Source of the DNA: Mycolicibacterium holsaticum DSM 44478 = JCM 12374
Lineage (GTDB): Bacteria; Actinomycetota; Actinomycetes; Mycobacteriales; Mycobacteriaceae
NCBI RefSeq assembly: GCF_019645835.1
Contig: NZ_CP080998.1
Coordinates: 2,046,001 to 2,110,000, forward strand
Direction: 5' to 3'
DNA: 64,000 bases
The notes below the pieces were generated by a model, which saw only the letters and a program-made list of their open reading frames with translations, was not told where the DNA came from and did no database searches. This document shows, piece after piece, positions 39,866 through 48,988 of the stretch. The number at the start of each line of letters is the position of its first letter. Position 1 is the first letter of the stretch. The translations under genes and the position numbers were made by a program.

Positions 39866-40893
39866 GCGCGAAACTTCGAGGCGTCGTCGTGCGCCTGGCG
39901 GCCTTCATGCTCGTGTGTGCGCTGGCGCTGTTCGCGCTCATCGTGGTCTTCGCACAGTTCAGGTTCGGCGGCGACGCCCGCGACTACCGCGCCGAGTTCA
40001 GCAATGTGTCGGGGCTGCGTGAGGGCAACATGGTCCGCGTGGCCGGCGTCGAGGTCGGCAAGGTCAAAAGCATCGTCGTCAACGCCGACGCGACCGTCAC
40101 GGTGCAGTTCAGCGCCGACACCAGGGCCGTGCTGACCGAGTCCACCCGCGCCGAGATCCGCTACGACGACCTCATCGGCGGCCGATACCTGGCGTTGACC
40201 GACAGCGATGAGAGCCCGACGGTGCTGGCGCCGGGTCAGACGATCCCGATGGCGCGGACCTCCCCTGCATTGGACCTCGAATCGGTCACCGGCGGCTTTC
40301 GTCCGCTGTTTAGGGCGCTGGAGCCTGAACAGGTCAATGAGCTCAGCGGCCAACTCCTGCAAGCACTTCAGGGCCAGGGGCCGTCCATCGAATCGTTCCT
40401 GGACCGGGCCGCCGCGGTCACCAACACCCTGGCCGACCGTGACGTGCTGATCGGTCAGGTGATCGACAACCTCAACGTGGTGCTCGGTTCGCTCGGCGGG
40501 CAATCCGACCAGTTGGATCTCGCGGTGTCGTCGTTGTCGGAGCTGATCCACGGGCTGGCCGAGCGCAGGACCGATATCGCCAACGCGGTGGCCCACACCA
40601 ACGCCGCGGCGGAGTCGGTCGCCGACCTGCTGACCAATGTGCGCGAGCCGGCGCGAAACGTCGTCAACCAAACCGACCGCGTCGCCGCGGTGGTGCTGGC
40701 CGACCACGAGTACTTCGACAAGGTCCTCAACGACCTTCCTGAGGCCTACCAGAAGCTGAACCGGCAGGGGATATCCGGGGATTACTTCAGCTTCTACTTC
40801 TGTGACGTGGTCCTCAAACTCAACGGGAAGGGCGGACAGCCGGTGTTCGTCAAGGTCGCCGGTCAGAGCGCGGGGCGGTGCGCACCGAAATGA
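39862..40893 (+). CDS. MceB-family protein
   Basis: 343 residues from GTG 39862, overlapping the mceA stop (GTGA). Membrane anchor 'LAAFMLVCALALFALIVVFAQF', then MCE domain 'FSNVSGLREGNMVRVAGVEVGKVKSI', then a helical tail ending in 'PVFVKVAGQSAGRCAPK', a typical MceB end. Confidence 0.92.
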   Translation: MSAKLRGVVVRLAAFMLVCALALFALIVVFAQFRFGGDARDYRAEFSNVSGLREGNMVRVAGVEVGKVKSIVVNADATVTVQFSADTRAVLTESTRAEIRYDDLIGGRYLALTDSDESPTVLAPGQTIPMARTSPALDLESVTGGFRPLFRALEPEQVNELSGQLLQALQGQGPSIESFLDRAAAVTNTLADRDVLIGQVIDNLNVVLGSLGGQSDQLDLAVSSLSELIHGLAERRTDIANAVAHTNAAAESVADLLTNVREPARNVVNQTDRVAAVVLADHEYFDKVLNDLPEAYQKLNRQGISGDYFSFYFCDVVLKLNGKGGQPVFVKVAGQSAGRCAPK

Positions 40894-42149
40894 GACTGAA
40901 AAAGACCTTCTCCGAACGCAACCCGCTGACGCTGGGCGTCGTGGGGGCGGTGGCGGTGGTCGCGATCGTGGCGGGTGCGCTGGGCAACCAGAGGCTGCCG
41001 TTTGTCAACGACAACACCTCCTACGCGGCTTACTTCGAGGATGCCGGTGGGCTGTACAGCGGTGCGACCGTGGAAGTGTCGGGATATCCGGTGGGAAAGG
41101 TGTCGGATATCTCGCTGGAGGATTCCGGCGTGCTGGTCACGTTCGACATCGCCGGAAACATCCACCTCGGCGACCGGACCGAAGCGGCGATCGGGGCCAA
41201 GGGCCTGCTGGGTACCAAACAGCTCGCGGTCACCCCGCGGGGTGAGGACGAGCTGGTCGGCCCGATCCCGATCGAGCGCACCTCCTCGCCCTACCAATTG
41301 CCCGACGCCCTCGGCGAATTAGCCGCCACCATCGGGGATCTGGACACCACCCAGCTGTCGGATTCGATGGCGACCCTCGCGCAGACCTTCGCCGACACCC
41401 CGCCCGATGTGCGAAACGCGGTGGACGGGGTGGCACGTTTCGCCGAAACCCTCAACTCGCGGGACGCGCAGTTGCGCAACCTGCTGGACAACGCCGCCGA
41501 GGCGACCGGGGTGCTCGCGCACCGCACGGATCAGATCGTCGACCTGGTGCGCGACACCAACGCGCTGCTGGCTCAGTTGCGGGTCCAGAGCGCGGCGATG
41601 GACGAGATCAGCACCAGCATCTCGGCGGTGGCACGGCAATTGAAGGCGTTCATCGCCGAGAACCGACAACAAATGAAGCCGGCGCTGGACAAGCTCAACG
41701 GCGTCCTGAGCATCGTCGACAACCGGAAAGAACGTATCCAGCAGGCGATCAAGGGACTCAACACCTACGCGATGGCGTTGGGCGAGACAATATCCTCGGG
41801 CCCGTTCTTCAAGGCCTATGTCGCCAACCTGCTGCCGGGCCAATTCGTGCAGCCGTTCATCGACGCCGCGTTCTCCGACCTGGGCCTGGACCCGGCGACC
41901 CTGCTGCCGTCGCAACTCAGCGATCCACAGGTCGGCCAGCCCGGCACGCCCGCGCTGCCCGTTCCGTATCCGCGCACCGGTCAGGGCGGCCAACCGCGGC
42001 TTTCGGTGCCCGACGCGATCACCGGCAACCAGGATCCGCGGCTGCCGACGCAGTTTCCCGGCCGCTACCCCTACACGCCTGAGCCGCCGGCGCCGCCCCC
42101 GGGTGGCCCGCCGCCCGGACCGCCCGCCGCACCAGGAGGCGCATCGTGA
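40890..42149 (+). CDS. MceC-family protein with proline-rich tail
   Basis: 419 residues from ATG 40890 (ATGA overlap with mceB); a GTG four codons upstream is less likely. Anchor 'LGVVGAVAVVAIVAGALG', MCE domain 'FEDAGGLYSGATVEVSGYPVGKVSDI'. The C-terminal 60 residues are rich in Pro and Gly, as common in MceC proteins. Confidence 0.92.
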   Translation: MRLKKTFSERNPLTLGVVGAVAVVAIVAGALGNQRLPFVNDNTSYAAYFEDAGGLYSGATVEVSGYPVGKVSDISLEDSGVLVTFDIAGNIHLGDRTEAAIGAKGLLGTKQLAVTPRGEDELVGPIPIERTSSPYQLPDALGELAATIGDLDTTQLSDSMATLAQTFADTPPDVRNAVDGVARFAETLNSRDAQLRNLLDNAAEATGVLAHRTDQIVDLVRDTNALLAQLRVQSAAMDEISTSISAVARQLKAFIAENRQQMKPALDKLNGVLSIVDNRKERIQQAIKGLNTYAMALGETISSGPFFKAYVANLLPGQFVQPFIDAAFSDLGLDPATLLPSQLSDPQVGQPGTPALPVPYPRTGQGGQPRLSVPDAITGNQDPRLPTQFPGRYPYTPEPPAPPPGGPPPGPPAAPGGAS

Positions 42150-43381
42150 AAAGGTTGGCGGTCAAACCGCGTGCCGCGCTGGCGATCACGTTGATCACGG
42201 TGCTGATCGCGGGGATGGTGGTGACTATTCGGCTCAGCGAACACCGCGACAGGAACGTGGTGGTCGCCTACTTCGACAACAGCATCGGCCTGTATCCCGG
42301 TGACGACGTGCGCATCCGGGGCGTGTCCGTCGGCAAGGTGGTGAAGATCGAACCGCAACCGCTGCGCTCCAAGATCACCTTCTGGTTCGACCGTCGCTAC
42401 CACGTGCCTGCCGAGGCCAACGCGATCATCTTGTCTCCGCAACTGGTGACCGGCCGGGCGATCGCGCTGACCCCGCCCTACACCGGCGGACCCAAACTGG
42501 CCGGCGGTGCGGTCATCCCCCTGGAACGCACCGCCGTGCCCGTGGAGTGGGACGACGTGCGCGCACAGCTCGAACGGTTGACCGACATGCTGAAGCCGGC
42601 CGAACCCGGCGGGATGAGCAGCCTGGGTGCCGTGATCAACACGGCCGCAGACAATCTGCGCGGTCAGGGAACCACGATCCGCGCGACGGTGATCCGGCTC
42701 TCGCAGACGCTGTCCACGCTGGGTGATCACAGCAAGGACGTCTTCGGCACCATCAGGAACCTCGCGGCGCTGGTGTCGGCCCTGCGCGACAGCAGCGACC
42801 TACTCGGCCGGCTGAACGTCAACCTGTCCGCGGTGTCGTCGCTGATTGCCGACGATCCCAACGAGGTCGGTCAGGCGGTCGAGGACCTCAACGACGTCGT
42901 CGACGATGTACGCACGTTCGTCGCCGAGAACCGCGAACCGCTCGGGATCGCCTCGGACAAGCTGACGTCGATCTCCACCGCGGTCGTCGGCAGCCTCGAC
43001 GACCTCGAACAGACCTTGCACATACTGCCGACGGTCATGGCCAATTTCAACAACATCTACGAGCCCGCCAACGGGTCGTTGACCGGTGCGCTGATGGTGA
43101 GCAACTTCGCCAACCCGGTGTCCTTCCTGTGCGGGGCGGTGCAGGCCGCCTCCCGGCTGGGCGCCGAGCAGGCCGCCAAGCTGTGCGTGCAGTACCTCGC
43201 GCCGATCGTGAAGAACCGTCAGTACAACTTCCCGCCGCTGGGGGAGAACCTGTTCGTCGGCACCCAGGCGCGGCCCAACGAGGTCACCTACAGCGAGGCC
43301 TGGATGCGGCCCGACTTCGTGCCGCCCGAGCCCGCCGTCGGCCTTTCGGAGATGATGGTGCCCCACGGGAGTGGCTCATGA
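42146..43381 (+). CDS. MceD-family protein
   Basis: 411 residues, GTG start overlapping mceC (GTGA). Anchor 'AALAITLITVLIAGMVVTI', MCE domain 'FDNSIGLYPGDDVRIRGVSVGKVVKIEP'. Long coiled or helical middle region. It ends 'PAVGLSEMMVPHGSGS'. Confidence 0.92.
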   Translation: MKRLAVKPRAALAITLITVLIAGMVVTIRLSEHRDRNVVVAYFDNSIGLYPGDDVRIRGVSVGKVVKIEPQPLRSKITFWFDRRYHVPAEANAIILSPQLVTGRAIALTPPYTGGPKLAGGAVIPLERTAVPVEWDDVRAQLERLTDMLKPAEPGGMSSLGAVINTAADNLRGQGTTIRATVIRLSQTLSTLGDHSKDVFGTIRNLAALVSALRDSSDLLGRLNVNLSAVSSLIADDPNEVGQAVEDLNDVVDDVRTFVAENREPLGIASDKLTSISTAVVGSLDDLEQTLHILPTVMANFNNIYEPANGSLTGALMVSNFANPVSFLCGAVQAASRLGAEQAAKLCVQYLAPIVKNRQYNFPPLGENLFVGTQARPNEVTYSEAWMRPDFVPPEPAVGLSEMMVPHGSGS

Positions 43382-44535
43382 GATGGCCCGGGTGCCTGCG
43401 GATCTCGGCGATCATGATGCTCGCGGTGCTGATCGCCGCCGGGTCGGGGTGCAGTTGGCGTGGGGTGAACTCGCTGCCGTTGCCGGGAACCGAGGGCAAC
43501 GGTCCCGGCTCGTTCGAGGTGCAGGCACAGATGCCCGACGTCAGCAACATCCAACCGAATTCGCGGGTGCGGGTCGCAGATGTGACGGTCGGCCATGTGA
43601 CGCGGATCGACCTGCAGGGCGGCCACGCGTTGGTGACGATGAGGCTCAACGGCGACGTCGACCTGCCGGCGAACGCCACCGCGATGATCGGTATGACCAC
43701 GATCTTCGGATCGCTGCACATCGAATTGGCCGCGCCGACAAGCGAAGCGCCGCGGGGCAGGCTGACAGACGGTTCGCTGATCGCGCTGTCGAACGCCGGG
43801 GCCTACCCGACGCCCGAACAGACGCTGGCCGCGCTGTCGCTGGTACTCAACGGCGGCGGGGTGGGTCAGGCCGGTGACATCACCGAGGCGCTGAGCACGG
43901 CGTTCCGTGGCCGCGAACACGACCTGCGCAGCCTCGTCGAGCAGTTGAGCCGGTTCGCGGTGAACCTCGACGATCAGAGCGGCGACATCATCGCCGCCAC
44001 CGAGAGCCTCAACGCGCTGACCGGAAAGTTCGCCGCCAACCAACCCGTGTTGGACCGCGCGATCACCACCCTGCCCGGCGCGCTGCAGGTGCTCAACGAG
44101 CAGCGAAACACGTTGGTGCAGGCCGCAGAAGGGCTCGCCAGGTTCAGCGCGCTCACCACCGACACGGTCAACCAGAGCAAGGAGCAACTGGTTCGCGAAC
44201 TGGCGGCGGTCGGGCCGGTGTTGCAGTCGCTGGCCGACGCGGGCCCCAGCCTCACCCGCTCGTTGGGTCTGATCCCCACCTACCCGTTCCCCAACACGGA
44301 CATCGACACATGGCAACGAGGTGACTACGCGAACCTGACCGCGGTCATCGACCTCACGCTGAGCCGGCTCGATGCGGGCTTGTTCACCGGCACCAGGTGG
44401 GAGTGCGATCTGACCCGGCTGGAGCTGCAATGGGGCCGCACGATCGGCCAGTTCCCCAGCCCGTGCCTGGCCCCGGGCCCACTGGGACCGGGCAACCCGC
44501 TGACCGCGCCGTACCGCTGGGATCAGGGACCCTGA
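43378..44535 (+). CDS. MceE-family lipoprotein
   Basis: 385 residues, ATGA overlap with mceD. A signal peptide ends in the lipobox AAGSGC (cysteine near residue 25), making this the lipoprotein member of the Mce complex (LprK-like). MCE domain 'VSNIQPNSRVRVADVTVGHVTRI'. Confidence 0.93.
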   Translation: MRWPGCLRISAIMMLAVLIAAGSGCSWRGVNSLPLPGTEGNGPGSFEVQAQMPDVSNIQPNSRVRVADVTVGHVTRIDLQGGHALVTMRLNGDVDLPANATAMIGMTTIFGSLHIELAAPTSEAPRGRLTDGSLIALSNAGAYPTPEQTLAALSLVLNGGGVGQAGDITEALSTAFRGREHDLRSLVEQLSRFAVNLDDQSGDIIAATESLNALTGKFAANQPVLDRAITTLPGALQVLNEQRNTLVQAAEGLARFSALTTDTVNQSKEQLVRELAAVGPVLQSLADAGPSLTRSLGLIPTYPFPNTDIDTWQRGDYANLTAVIDLTLSRLDAGLFTGTRWECDLTRLELQWGRTIGQFPSPCLAPGPLGPGNPLTAPYRWDQGP

Positions 44536-44536
44536 C

Positions 44537-45946
44537 ATGCATCTGAACCGACGAGCGCGGGTGCAGCTGGCCGTGTTCACCGTCATCGCGCTGATCGCGC
44601 TGGCCCTGATGACCGTCAACTACATGAAGTTACCCGCCCAACTGCTGGGCGTCGGCCGCTACACCGTGGCCGTCGAGTTGCCCCACGCCGCGGGTCTGTA
44701 CGCCACCGGCAACGTCACCTACCGGGGCAGCGAAGTCGGCAGGGTGACGTCGGTGCAGCTGACCGAATCCGGTGTCGTCGCGTACATGTCGCTGGATTCC
44801 GGCGTCGACATCCCCGCCGATCTGACGGCCGAGGTGCACAGCCAGTCGGCCATCGGGGAGCAGTACATCGAGTTGGTGCCGCGCAGCGACACCGCGCCGC
44901 CGCTGAAAGACGGTGACGTCATCCCCGTCGCGGACACGTCGGTACCCAAAGACATCAACGCGGTGCTCGATGCGGTCAAGACGGGCCTGCAGGCGATCCC
45001 GCGCGACAACCTCAAGACCGTCGTCGACGAGTCCTACACCGCGGTCAGCGGCCTCGGGCCGGAACTGGCGAGGATCGTGGACGGCATCACCGACCTGTCG
45101 ATCGACGCGGGGGACAACCTCGAGCCGATGCTGGCCCTCATCGACGACGCCGCGCCCGTACTCGACTCGCAGGTTCGCACCGCGGGGCCGATCCAGGACT
45201 GGGCGTCGCATCTGTCCGTCGTCACCCGGCAGTTGCAGCGCCACGATCCGGCCGTCGCCGCCGTCCTCGACAACGGTGGCCCGGCCCTCGACGAGGCCCG
45301 CCAGTTGGTCGAGCGGCTACAACCCACGCTGCCGATCCTGCTGGCCAACCTCGTCAGCGTCGGCAAGGTCGCGGTCACCTACTCCGACAGCATCGAGCAG
45401 ATCCTGGTCCTGCTGCCCCAACTCGTGGCCATCGAGCAGGGTTCGCTGGCGGCCAACGTGGACACCAAACAGGACTATCGGGGCGCCTATCTGAGCTTCA
45501 ACCTCAACCTCAACCTGCCACCACCGTGCATGACCGGGTACCTGCCTGCCGCGCAGTTGCGCAGTCCGAGCCTGGTGGACCATCCGGCCCGGCCCGACGG
45601 CGACCTGTACTGCCGGGTGCCGCAGGATTCGCAGTTCAACGTGCGCGGCGCGCGCAATCTGCCGTGCACGACCCGGCCGGGTAAGCGGGCGGCGACGGTC
45701 AAGCTGTGCGAAAGCGATGAGGATTACGTCGCGCTGAACGACGGCTTCAACTGGAAGGGCGACCCCAACGCCACCCTGACGGGCCAGGACATTCCGCAGT
45801 TGCCGCCACCGGTGGCTGTGGCGGTGTACGACCCGGCCAGCGGCTCCTACACCGGCCCCGACGGCCGGCGGTACACCCAATCGGATCTGGCGCGCAACGC
45901 CGCAGACCAGACGTGGCAGTCGATGCTGGTGCCGCCGGGAAGCTGA
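44537..45946 (+). CDS. MceF-family protein
   Basis: 469 residues, starting one base after the mceE stop. Anchor 'LAVFTVIALIALALMTVNYM', MCE domain 'LPHAAGLYATGNVTYRGSEVGRVTSVQL'. The C-terminal part has the conserved Cys-containing 'PPPCMTGYLPAAQLRSP' block of MceF. It is the last gene of the yrbE-mce operon; recO follows with its own promoter. No mce-associated (mas/mam) genes follow. Confidence 0.92.
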   Translation: MHLNRRARVQLAVFTVIALIALALMTVNYMKLPAQLLGVGRYTVAVELPHAAGLYATGNVTYRGSEVGRVTSVQLTESGVVAYMSLDSGVDIPADLTAEVHSQSAIGEQYIELVPRSDTAPPLKDGDVIPVADTSVPKDINAVLDAVKTGLQAIPRDNLKTVVDESYTAVSGLGPELARIVDGITDLSIDAGDNLEPMLALIDDAAPVLDSQVRTAGPIQDWASHLSVVTRQLQRHDPAVAAVLDNGGPALDEARQLVERLQPTLPILLANLVSVGKVAVTYSDSIEQILVLLPQLVAIEQGSLAANVDTKQDYRGAYLSFNLNLNLPPPCMTGYLPAAQLRSPSLVDHPARPDGDLYCRVPQDSQFNVRGARNLPCTTRPGKRAATVKLCESDEDYVALNDGFNWKGDPNATLTGQDIPQLPPPVAVAVYDPASGSYTGPDGRRYTQSDLARNAADQTWQSMLVPPGS

Positions 45947-46000
45947 GGCGCCTCGGCGCGCATCCGCGACTGCGTCACCGCGGGATGCCAGACTGTGACG

Positions 46001-46858
46001 ATGCGGCTGTATCGGGACCGGGCGGTGGTGCTGCGCCAGCACAAGCTCGGCGAGGCCGACCGGATCGTCACGCTGCTCACCCGCCAGCACGGGTTGGTGC
46101 GCGCGGTGGCCAAGGGGGTGCGGCGCACCCGCAGCAAGTTCGGGGCCAGGCTGGAGCCGTTCGCGCACATCGACGTTCAGCTGCATCCCGGCCGGAACCT
46201 CGACATCGTCACCCAGGTGCAGTCCATCGACGCGTTCGCCACCGACATCGTCAGCGACTACGGCCGCTACACGTGTGCGTGCGCCATGCTGGAGACCGCT
46301 GAACGGCTGGCCGGAGAGGAGCGGGTGCCGATGCCCGCGCTGCACCGGCTGACCGTGTCGGCGTTGCGGGCGGTGGCCGACGGCGGCCGACCCCGCGAGC
46401 TGGTGCTGGATGCGTATCTGTTGCGCGCCATGGGGATCGCGGGCTGGGCCCCGGCGCTGACCGAGTGCGCCCGCTGCGCCACCCCCGGGCCGCACCGGGC
46501 GTTTCATGTCGCGGCAGGCGGAAGTGTGTGCGTGCACTGCCGCCCGTCGGGGTCGGTGACCCCGCCGCAGGGTGTGGTGGATTTGATGGTCGCTCTGCAC
46601 GACGGCGACTGGGAGTATGCGCAGGCGACGACGTCGTCGCATCGCAGCCAGGCCAGCGGGCTGGTCGCCGCGCATCTGCAGTGGCATCTGGAACGCCAAC
46701 TGCGGACGTTACCGCTGGTCGAACGGGTCTATCGGGTGGACAGGGCGGTCGCTGATCGCCGCGTGTCCGGGTTCGGGCAGGATATGGCGCATGGCAGTGA
46801 AGAGGGCCGGGAACCGGACGCGCAAGGCGACCTACCCCCAGCTGCCTCCGGCGCCTGA
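46001..46858 (+). CDS. recO: RecO, recombination mediator
   Basis: 285 residues. The N-terminal OB fold begins '[42 protein letters not shown]'. A zinc-binding four-cysteine site lies in 'CARC...CVHC'. RecO loads RecA on SSB-coated DNA with RecR. I chose ATG 46001 over GTG 45995 because CAGACT sits 7 nt upstream in the pattern of leaderless starts. The 3' end overlaps uppS by 68 bp. Confidence 0.93.
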   Translation: MRLYRDRAVVLRQHKLGEADRIVTLLTRQHGLVRAVAKGVRRTRSKFGARLEPFAHIDVQLHPGRNLDIVTQVQSIDAFATDIVSDYGRYTCACAMLETAERLAGEERVPMPALHRLTVSALRAVADGGRPRELVLDAYLLRAMGIAGWAPALTECARCATPGPHRAFHVAAGGSVCVHCRPSGSVTPPQGVVDLMVALHDGDWEYAQATTSSHRSQASGLVAAHLQWHLERQLRTLPLVERVYRVDRAVADRRVSGFGQDMAHGSEEGREPDAQGDLPPAASGA

Positions 46859-47687
46859 GGACTACCCGAGCTTCCCCGACAAGTCGACGTGGCCGGTCGT
46901 ATTCCCCGACCTGCCACCCAGAACCAACGGCAGGTTCGCCCGGCCGCCCCAGCACACGTCGAAGGCCGCCGCCCCCCAGATCCCCGCCGAGCAGGTGCCC
47001 AACCACGTCGCCGTCGTCATGGACGGCAACGGCCGCTGGGCCACCCAGCGGGGCCTGCACCGCACCGAGGGGCACAAGATGGGCGAGGCCGTGCTCATCG
47101 ACATCACCTGCGGGGCAATCGAAATCGGGATCAAACACCTGACGGTCTATGCGTTCTCCACGGAGAACTGGAAACGCAGCACCGAAGAGGTGCGGTTTCT
47201 GATGGGCTTCAACCGGGAAGTGGTGCGGCGCCGCCGCGAGAACCTCAACGACATGGGCGTGCGGATGCGCTGGGTCGGCTCGCGGCCGCGCATGTGGCGC
47301 AGCGTGATCAAGGAGTTCGACATCGCCGAGCAGATGACGGTGGGCAACGACGTCATCACGATCAACTACTGCGTGAACTACGGCGGGCGGACCGAGATCG
47401 TCGAGGCGGCGCGCGCCCTGGCGCAGGAGGCGGTCGACGGCAAGATCAACCCGAACCGGATCAGCGAGGCGGCGTTCGCCAAGCATCTGCACCGCGCCGA
47501 CATCCCCGACGTCGACCTGTTCATCCGGACCTCGGGGGAGCAGCGGGCGAGCAACTTCCTGCTGTGGCAGGCCGCCTACGCGGAGTTCGTCTTCCAGGAC
47601 AAGCTGTGGCCCGATTACGACCGCCGCGATCTGTGGGCGGCGTGCGAGGAGTACGTGAACCGCAATCGTCGCTTCGGCAGAGCCTAA
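46791..47687 (+). CDS. uppS: Z-decaprenyl diphosphate synthase (UppS)
   Basis: A 298-residue cis-prenyltransferase. Motifs are '[14 protein letters not shown]' (catalytic Asp), '[12 protein letters not shown]' and '[27 protein letters not shown]'. It makes the long-chain prenyl diphosphate carrier for cell-wall synthesis (decaprenyl phosphate in mycobacteria). The N-terminal extension '[29 protein letters not shown]' is mycobacterial in character. It overlaps the end of recO. Confidence 0.95.
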   Translation: MAVKRAGNRTRKATYPQLPPAPEDYPSFPDKSTWPVVFPDLPPRTNGRFARPPQHTSKAAAPQIPAEQVPNHVAVVMDGNGRWATQRGLHRTEGHKMGEAVLIDITCGAIEIGIKHLTVYAFSTENWKRSTEEVRFLMGFNREVVRRRRENLNDMGVRMRWVGSRPRMWRSVIKEFDIAEQMTVGNDVITINYCVNYGGRTEIVEAARALAQEAVDGKINPNRISEAAFAKHLHRADIPDVDLFIRTSGEQRASNFLLWQAAYAEFVFQDKLWPDYDRRDLWAACEEYVNRNRRFGRA

Positions 47688-47712
47688 TGATGTACCTGAG
47701 CGGGCGGGCCTG

Positions 47713-48138
47713 ATGGAGCTGCAGGAGCGGTTGGCCGCGGTGCTCGAAGAAATCCTGCCGGTGCAACGGGAGGATGACGGTGCGATCACCGTGCACCACG
47801 ACGAGACGTTCGCCTCGCTGCGCGCGGTGACGATCGCCGAGGGTCTGGAAATGGTGTCGCTGACCCAGATCCTGGCGTGGGATCTGCCGTTGGACGCCAA
47901 GCTGCGGGCCAAGGTGGCCGATCACGCGCACAAGACGCTGCTCGGCACCGTCTCGCTGGCCGCCAAGAGCGCACCCAAGGAGATCGCCGCCGGCGCCGCA
48001 CGCAACTCCAAGAAGGCCGCGGACGTGTTGCTGCGCTACAACTTTCCCGCCGCGGGTCTGACCGATGACGCGCTGCGCACCCTGATCCTCATGGTGCTGG
48101 CCACCGGCGCCGACGTGCGTCGCGCGCTAGTCGGCTGA
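47713..48138 (+). CDS. Conserved mycobacterial protein of unknown function (Rv2360c-like by position)
   Basis: 141 residues, acidic N-terminal half and helical Ala-rich C-terminal half ('KEIAAGAARNSKKAADVLLRYNFPAAGLTDDALRTLILMVLATGADVRRALVG'). I recognise no domain. Position after uppS and before the zur gene matches the M. tuberculosis order. The stop overlaps the convergent zur gene by 12 bp. Confidence 0.8.
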   Translation: MELQERLAAVLEEILPVQREDDGAITVHHDETFASLRAVTIAEGLEMVSLTQILAWDLPLDAKLRAKVADHAHKTLLGTVSLAAKSAPKEIAAGAARNSKKAADVLLRYNFPAAGLTDDALRTLILMVLATGADVRRALVG

Positions 48139-48534
48139 ACAGTCCCCGCAGCGCCCGAAGATCTCGATGGTGTGGCTGACGTCGGAGAAGCCGTGTTCCC
48201 GGGCGACCTCGGCGGCCCAGGTCTCCACGTCGCGGCCCTGGATCTCCACGGCCGCGCCGCAGGCCCGGCACACCAGGTGGTGATGGTGCTCGTCTGAGCA
48301 GCGCCGGTACACCGATTCGCCGGTGTCGGTGCGCAGCGTGTCGACGAGGCCGGCGGCCGCCATCTGCTGCAGCGTGCGGTAGACCGTGGTCAACCCGATC
48401 CCTTCGCCGCGCCGACGCAGTTCGTCGTGCAGCTCCTGGGCCGAGCGGAACTCGTCGACCTTGTCGAGCAGCGCGGCGATCGCGGCGCGCTGGCGGGTCG
48501 AGCGCACGCCGGTGGGCATCGGGGTGGAGGTCAT
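48127..48534 (-). CDS. zur: Zur (FurB), zinc uptake regulator
   Basis: 135 residues, Fur family. Winged helix 'RSTRQRAAIAALL...GIGLTTVYRTLQQMAAAGLVDTL', then the metal-binding dimerisation domain with 'HHHHLVCRACG' and the terminal pair 'CGDC' forming the structural zinc site. With zinc bound it represses zinc-uptake and alternative ribosomal genes. Its start overlaps the smtB stop by 4 bp, the mycobacterial smtB-zur operon. Confidence 0.94.
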   Translation of the reverse strand: MTSTPMPTGVRSTRQRAAIAALLDKVDEFRSAQELHDELRRRGEGIGLTTVYRTLQQMAAAGLVDTLRTDTGESVYRRCSDEHHHHLVCRACGAAVEIQGRDVETWAAEVAREHGFSDVSHTIEIFGRCGDCSAD

Positions 48535-48917
48535 GTGCCGCCCTCGCCTGCGTGGGTGACGGCGGCGACGACGATGTCGGCCAGGTGGTGATCGACAAGG
48601 CGGTACATCACTTCCCGGCCCGACCGTTCCCCGGCCACCACACCCGCGGCCTTGAGGATGCGCAGATGCTGGCTGACCAACGGCTGCGGCACCCCGAGCG
48701 CGTCGACGAGCTCGTGCACGCAGCGGGTCGATTCGCGCAGCTGAAGCACGATCGCGATGCGGACCGGCGCGGCCAGCGCGCGCAGCAGATCACCGGAGGT
48801 GTCCAGCACGTCGCGCGGCGGCAGCTCGGGAAACGGCGCGCCGCTGTGGTCGTGGACGGCATCGACGGTGTTCCCGGCGTTGTCGGCGGTCTTGGCCAAA
48901 GTGGAAACGGTTTTCAT
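48531..48917 (-). CDS. smtB: SmtB, ArsR-family zinc-responsive repressor
   Basis: 128 residues from ATG 48917. ArsR helix-turn-helix '[38 protein letters not shown]'. The alpha-5 metal site Asp-x-His...His-x-x-Glu is visible in '[17 protein letters not shown]'. In mycobacteria SmtB represses its own smtB-zur operon until zinc is abundant. An alternative start at 48932 would lie at the edge of the operator dyad. Divergent from glyS. Confidence 0.92.
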   Translation of the reverse strand: MKTVSTLAKTADNAGNTVDAVHDHSGAPFPELPPRDVLDTSGDLLRALAAPVRIAIVLQLRESTRCVHELVDALGVPQPLVSQHLRILKAAGVVAGERSGREVMYRLVDHHLADIVVAAVTHAGEGGT

Positions 48918-48932
48918 TATGGCGCCCACCAT

Positions 48933-48952
48933 ACATGCGCAGTTACGCATGT
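48933..48952. promoter_or_regulatory. Operator-like dyad in the smtB-glyS intergenic region
   Basis: Perfect 7-bp inverted repeats ACATGCG and CGCATGT separated by 6 bp lie 15-35 bp upstream of the smtB start. Size and position fit an ArsR/SmtB autoregulatory operator. Its distance from the glyS start makes a direct effect on glyS less likely. Confidence 0.65.
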
Positions 48953-48988
48953 CAACGGAACGCCGCGGGGTCGCTAGGCTGTGTGCCC

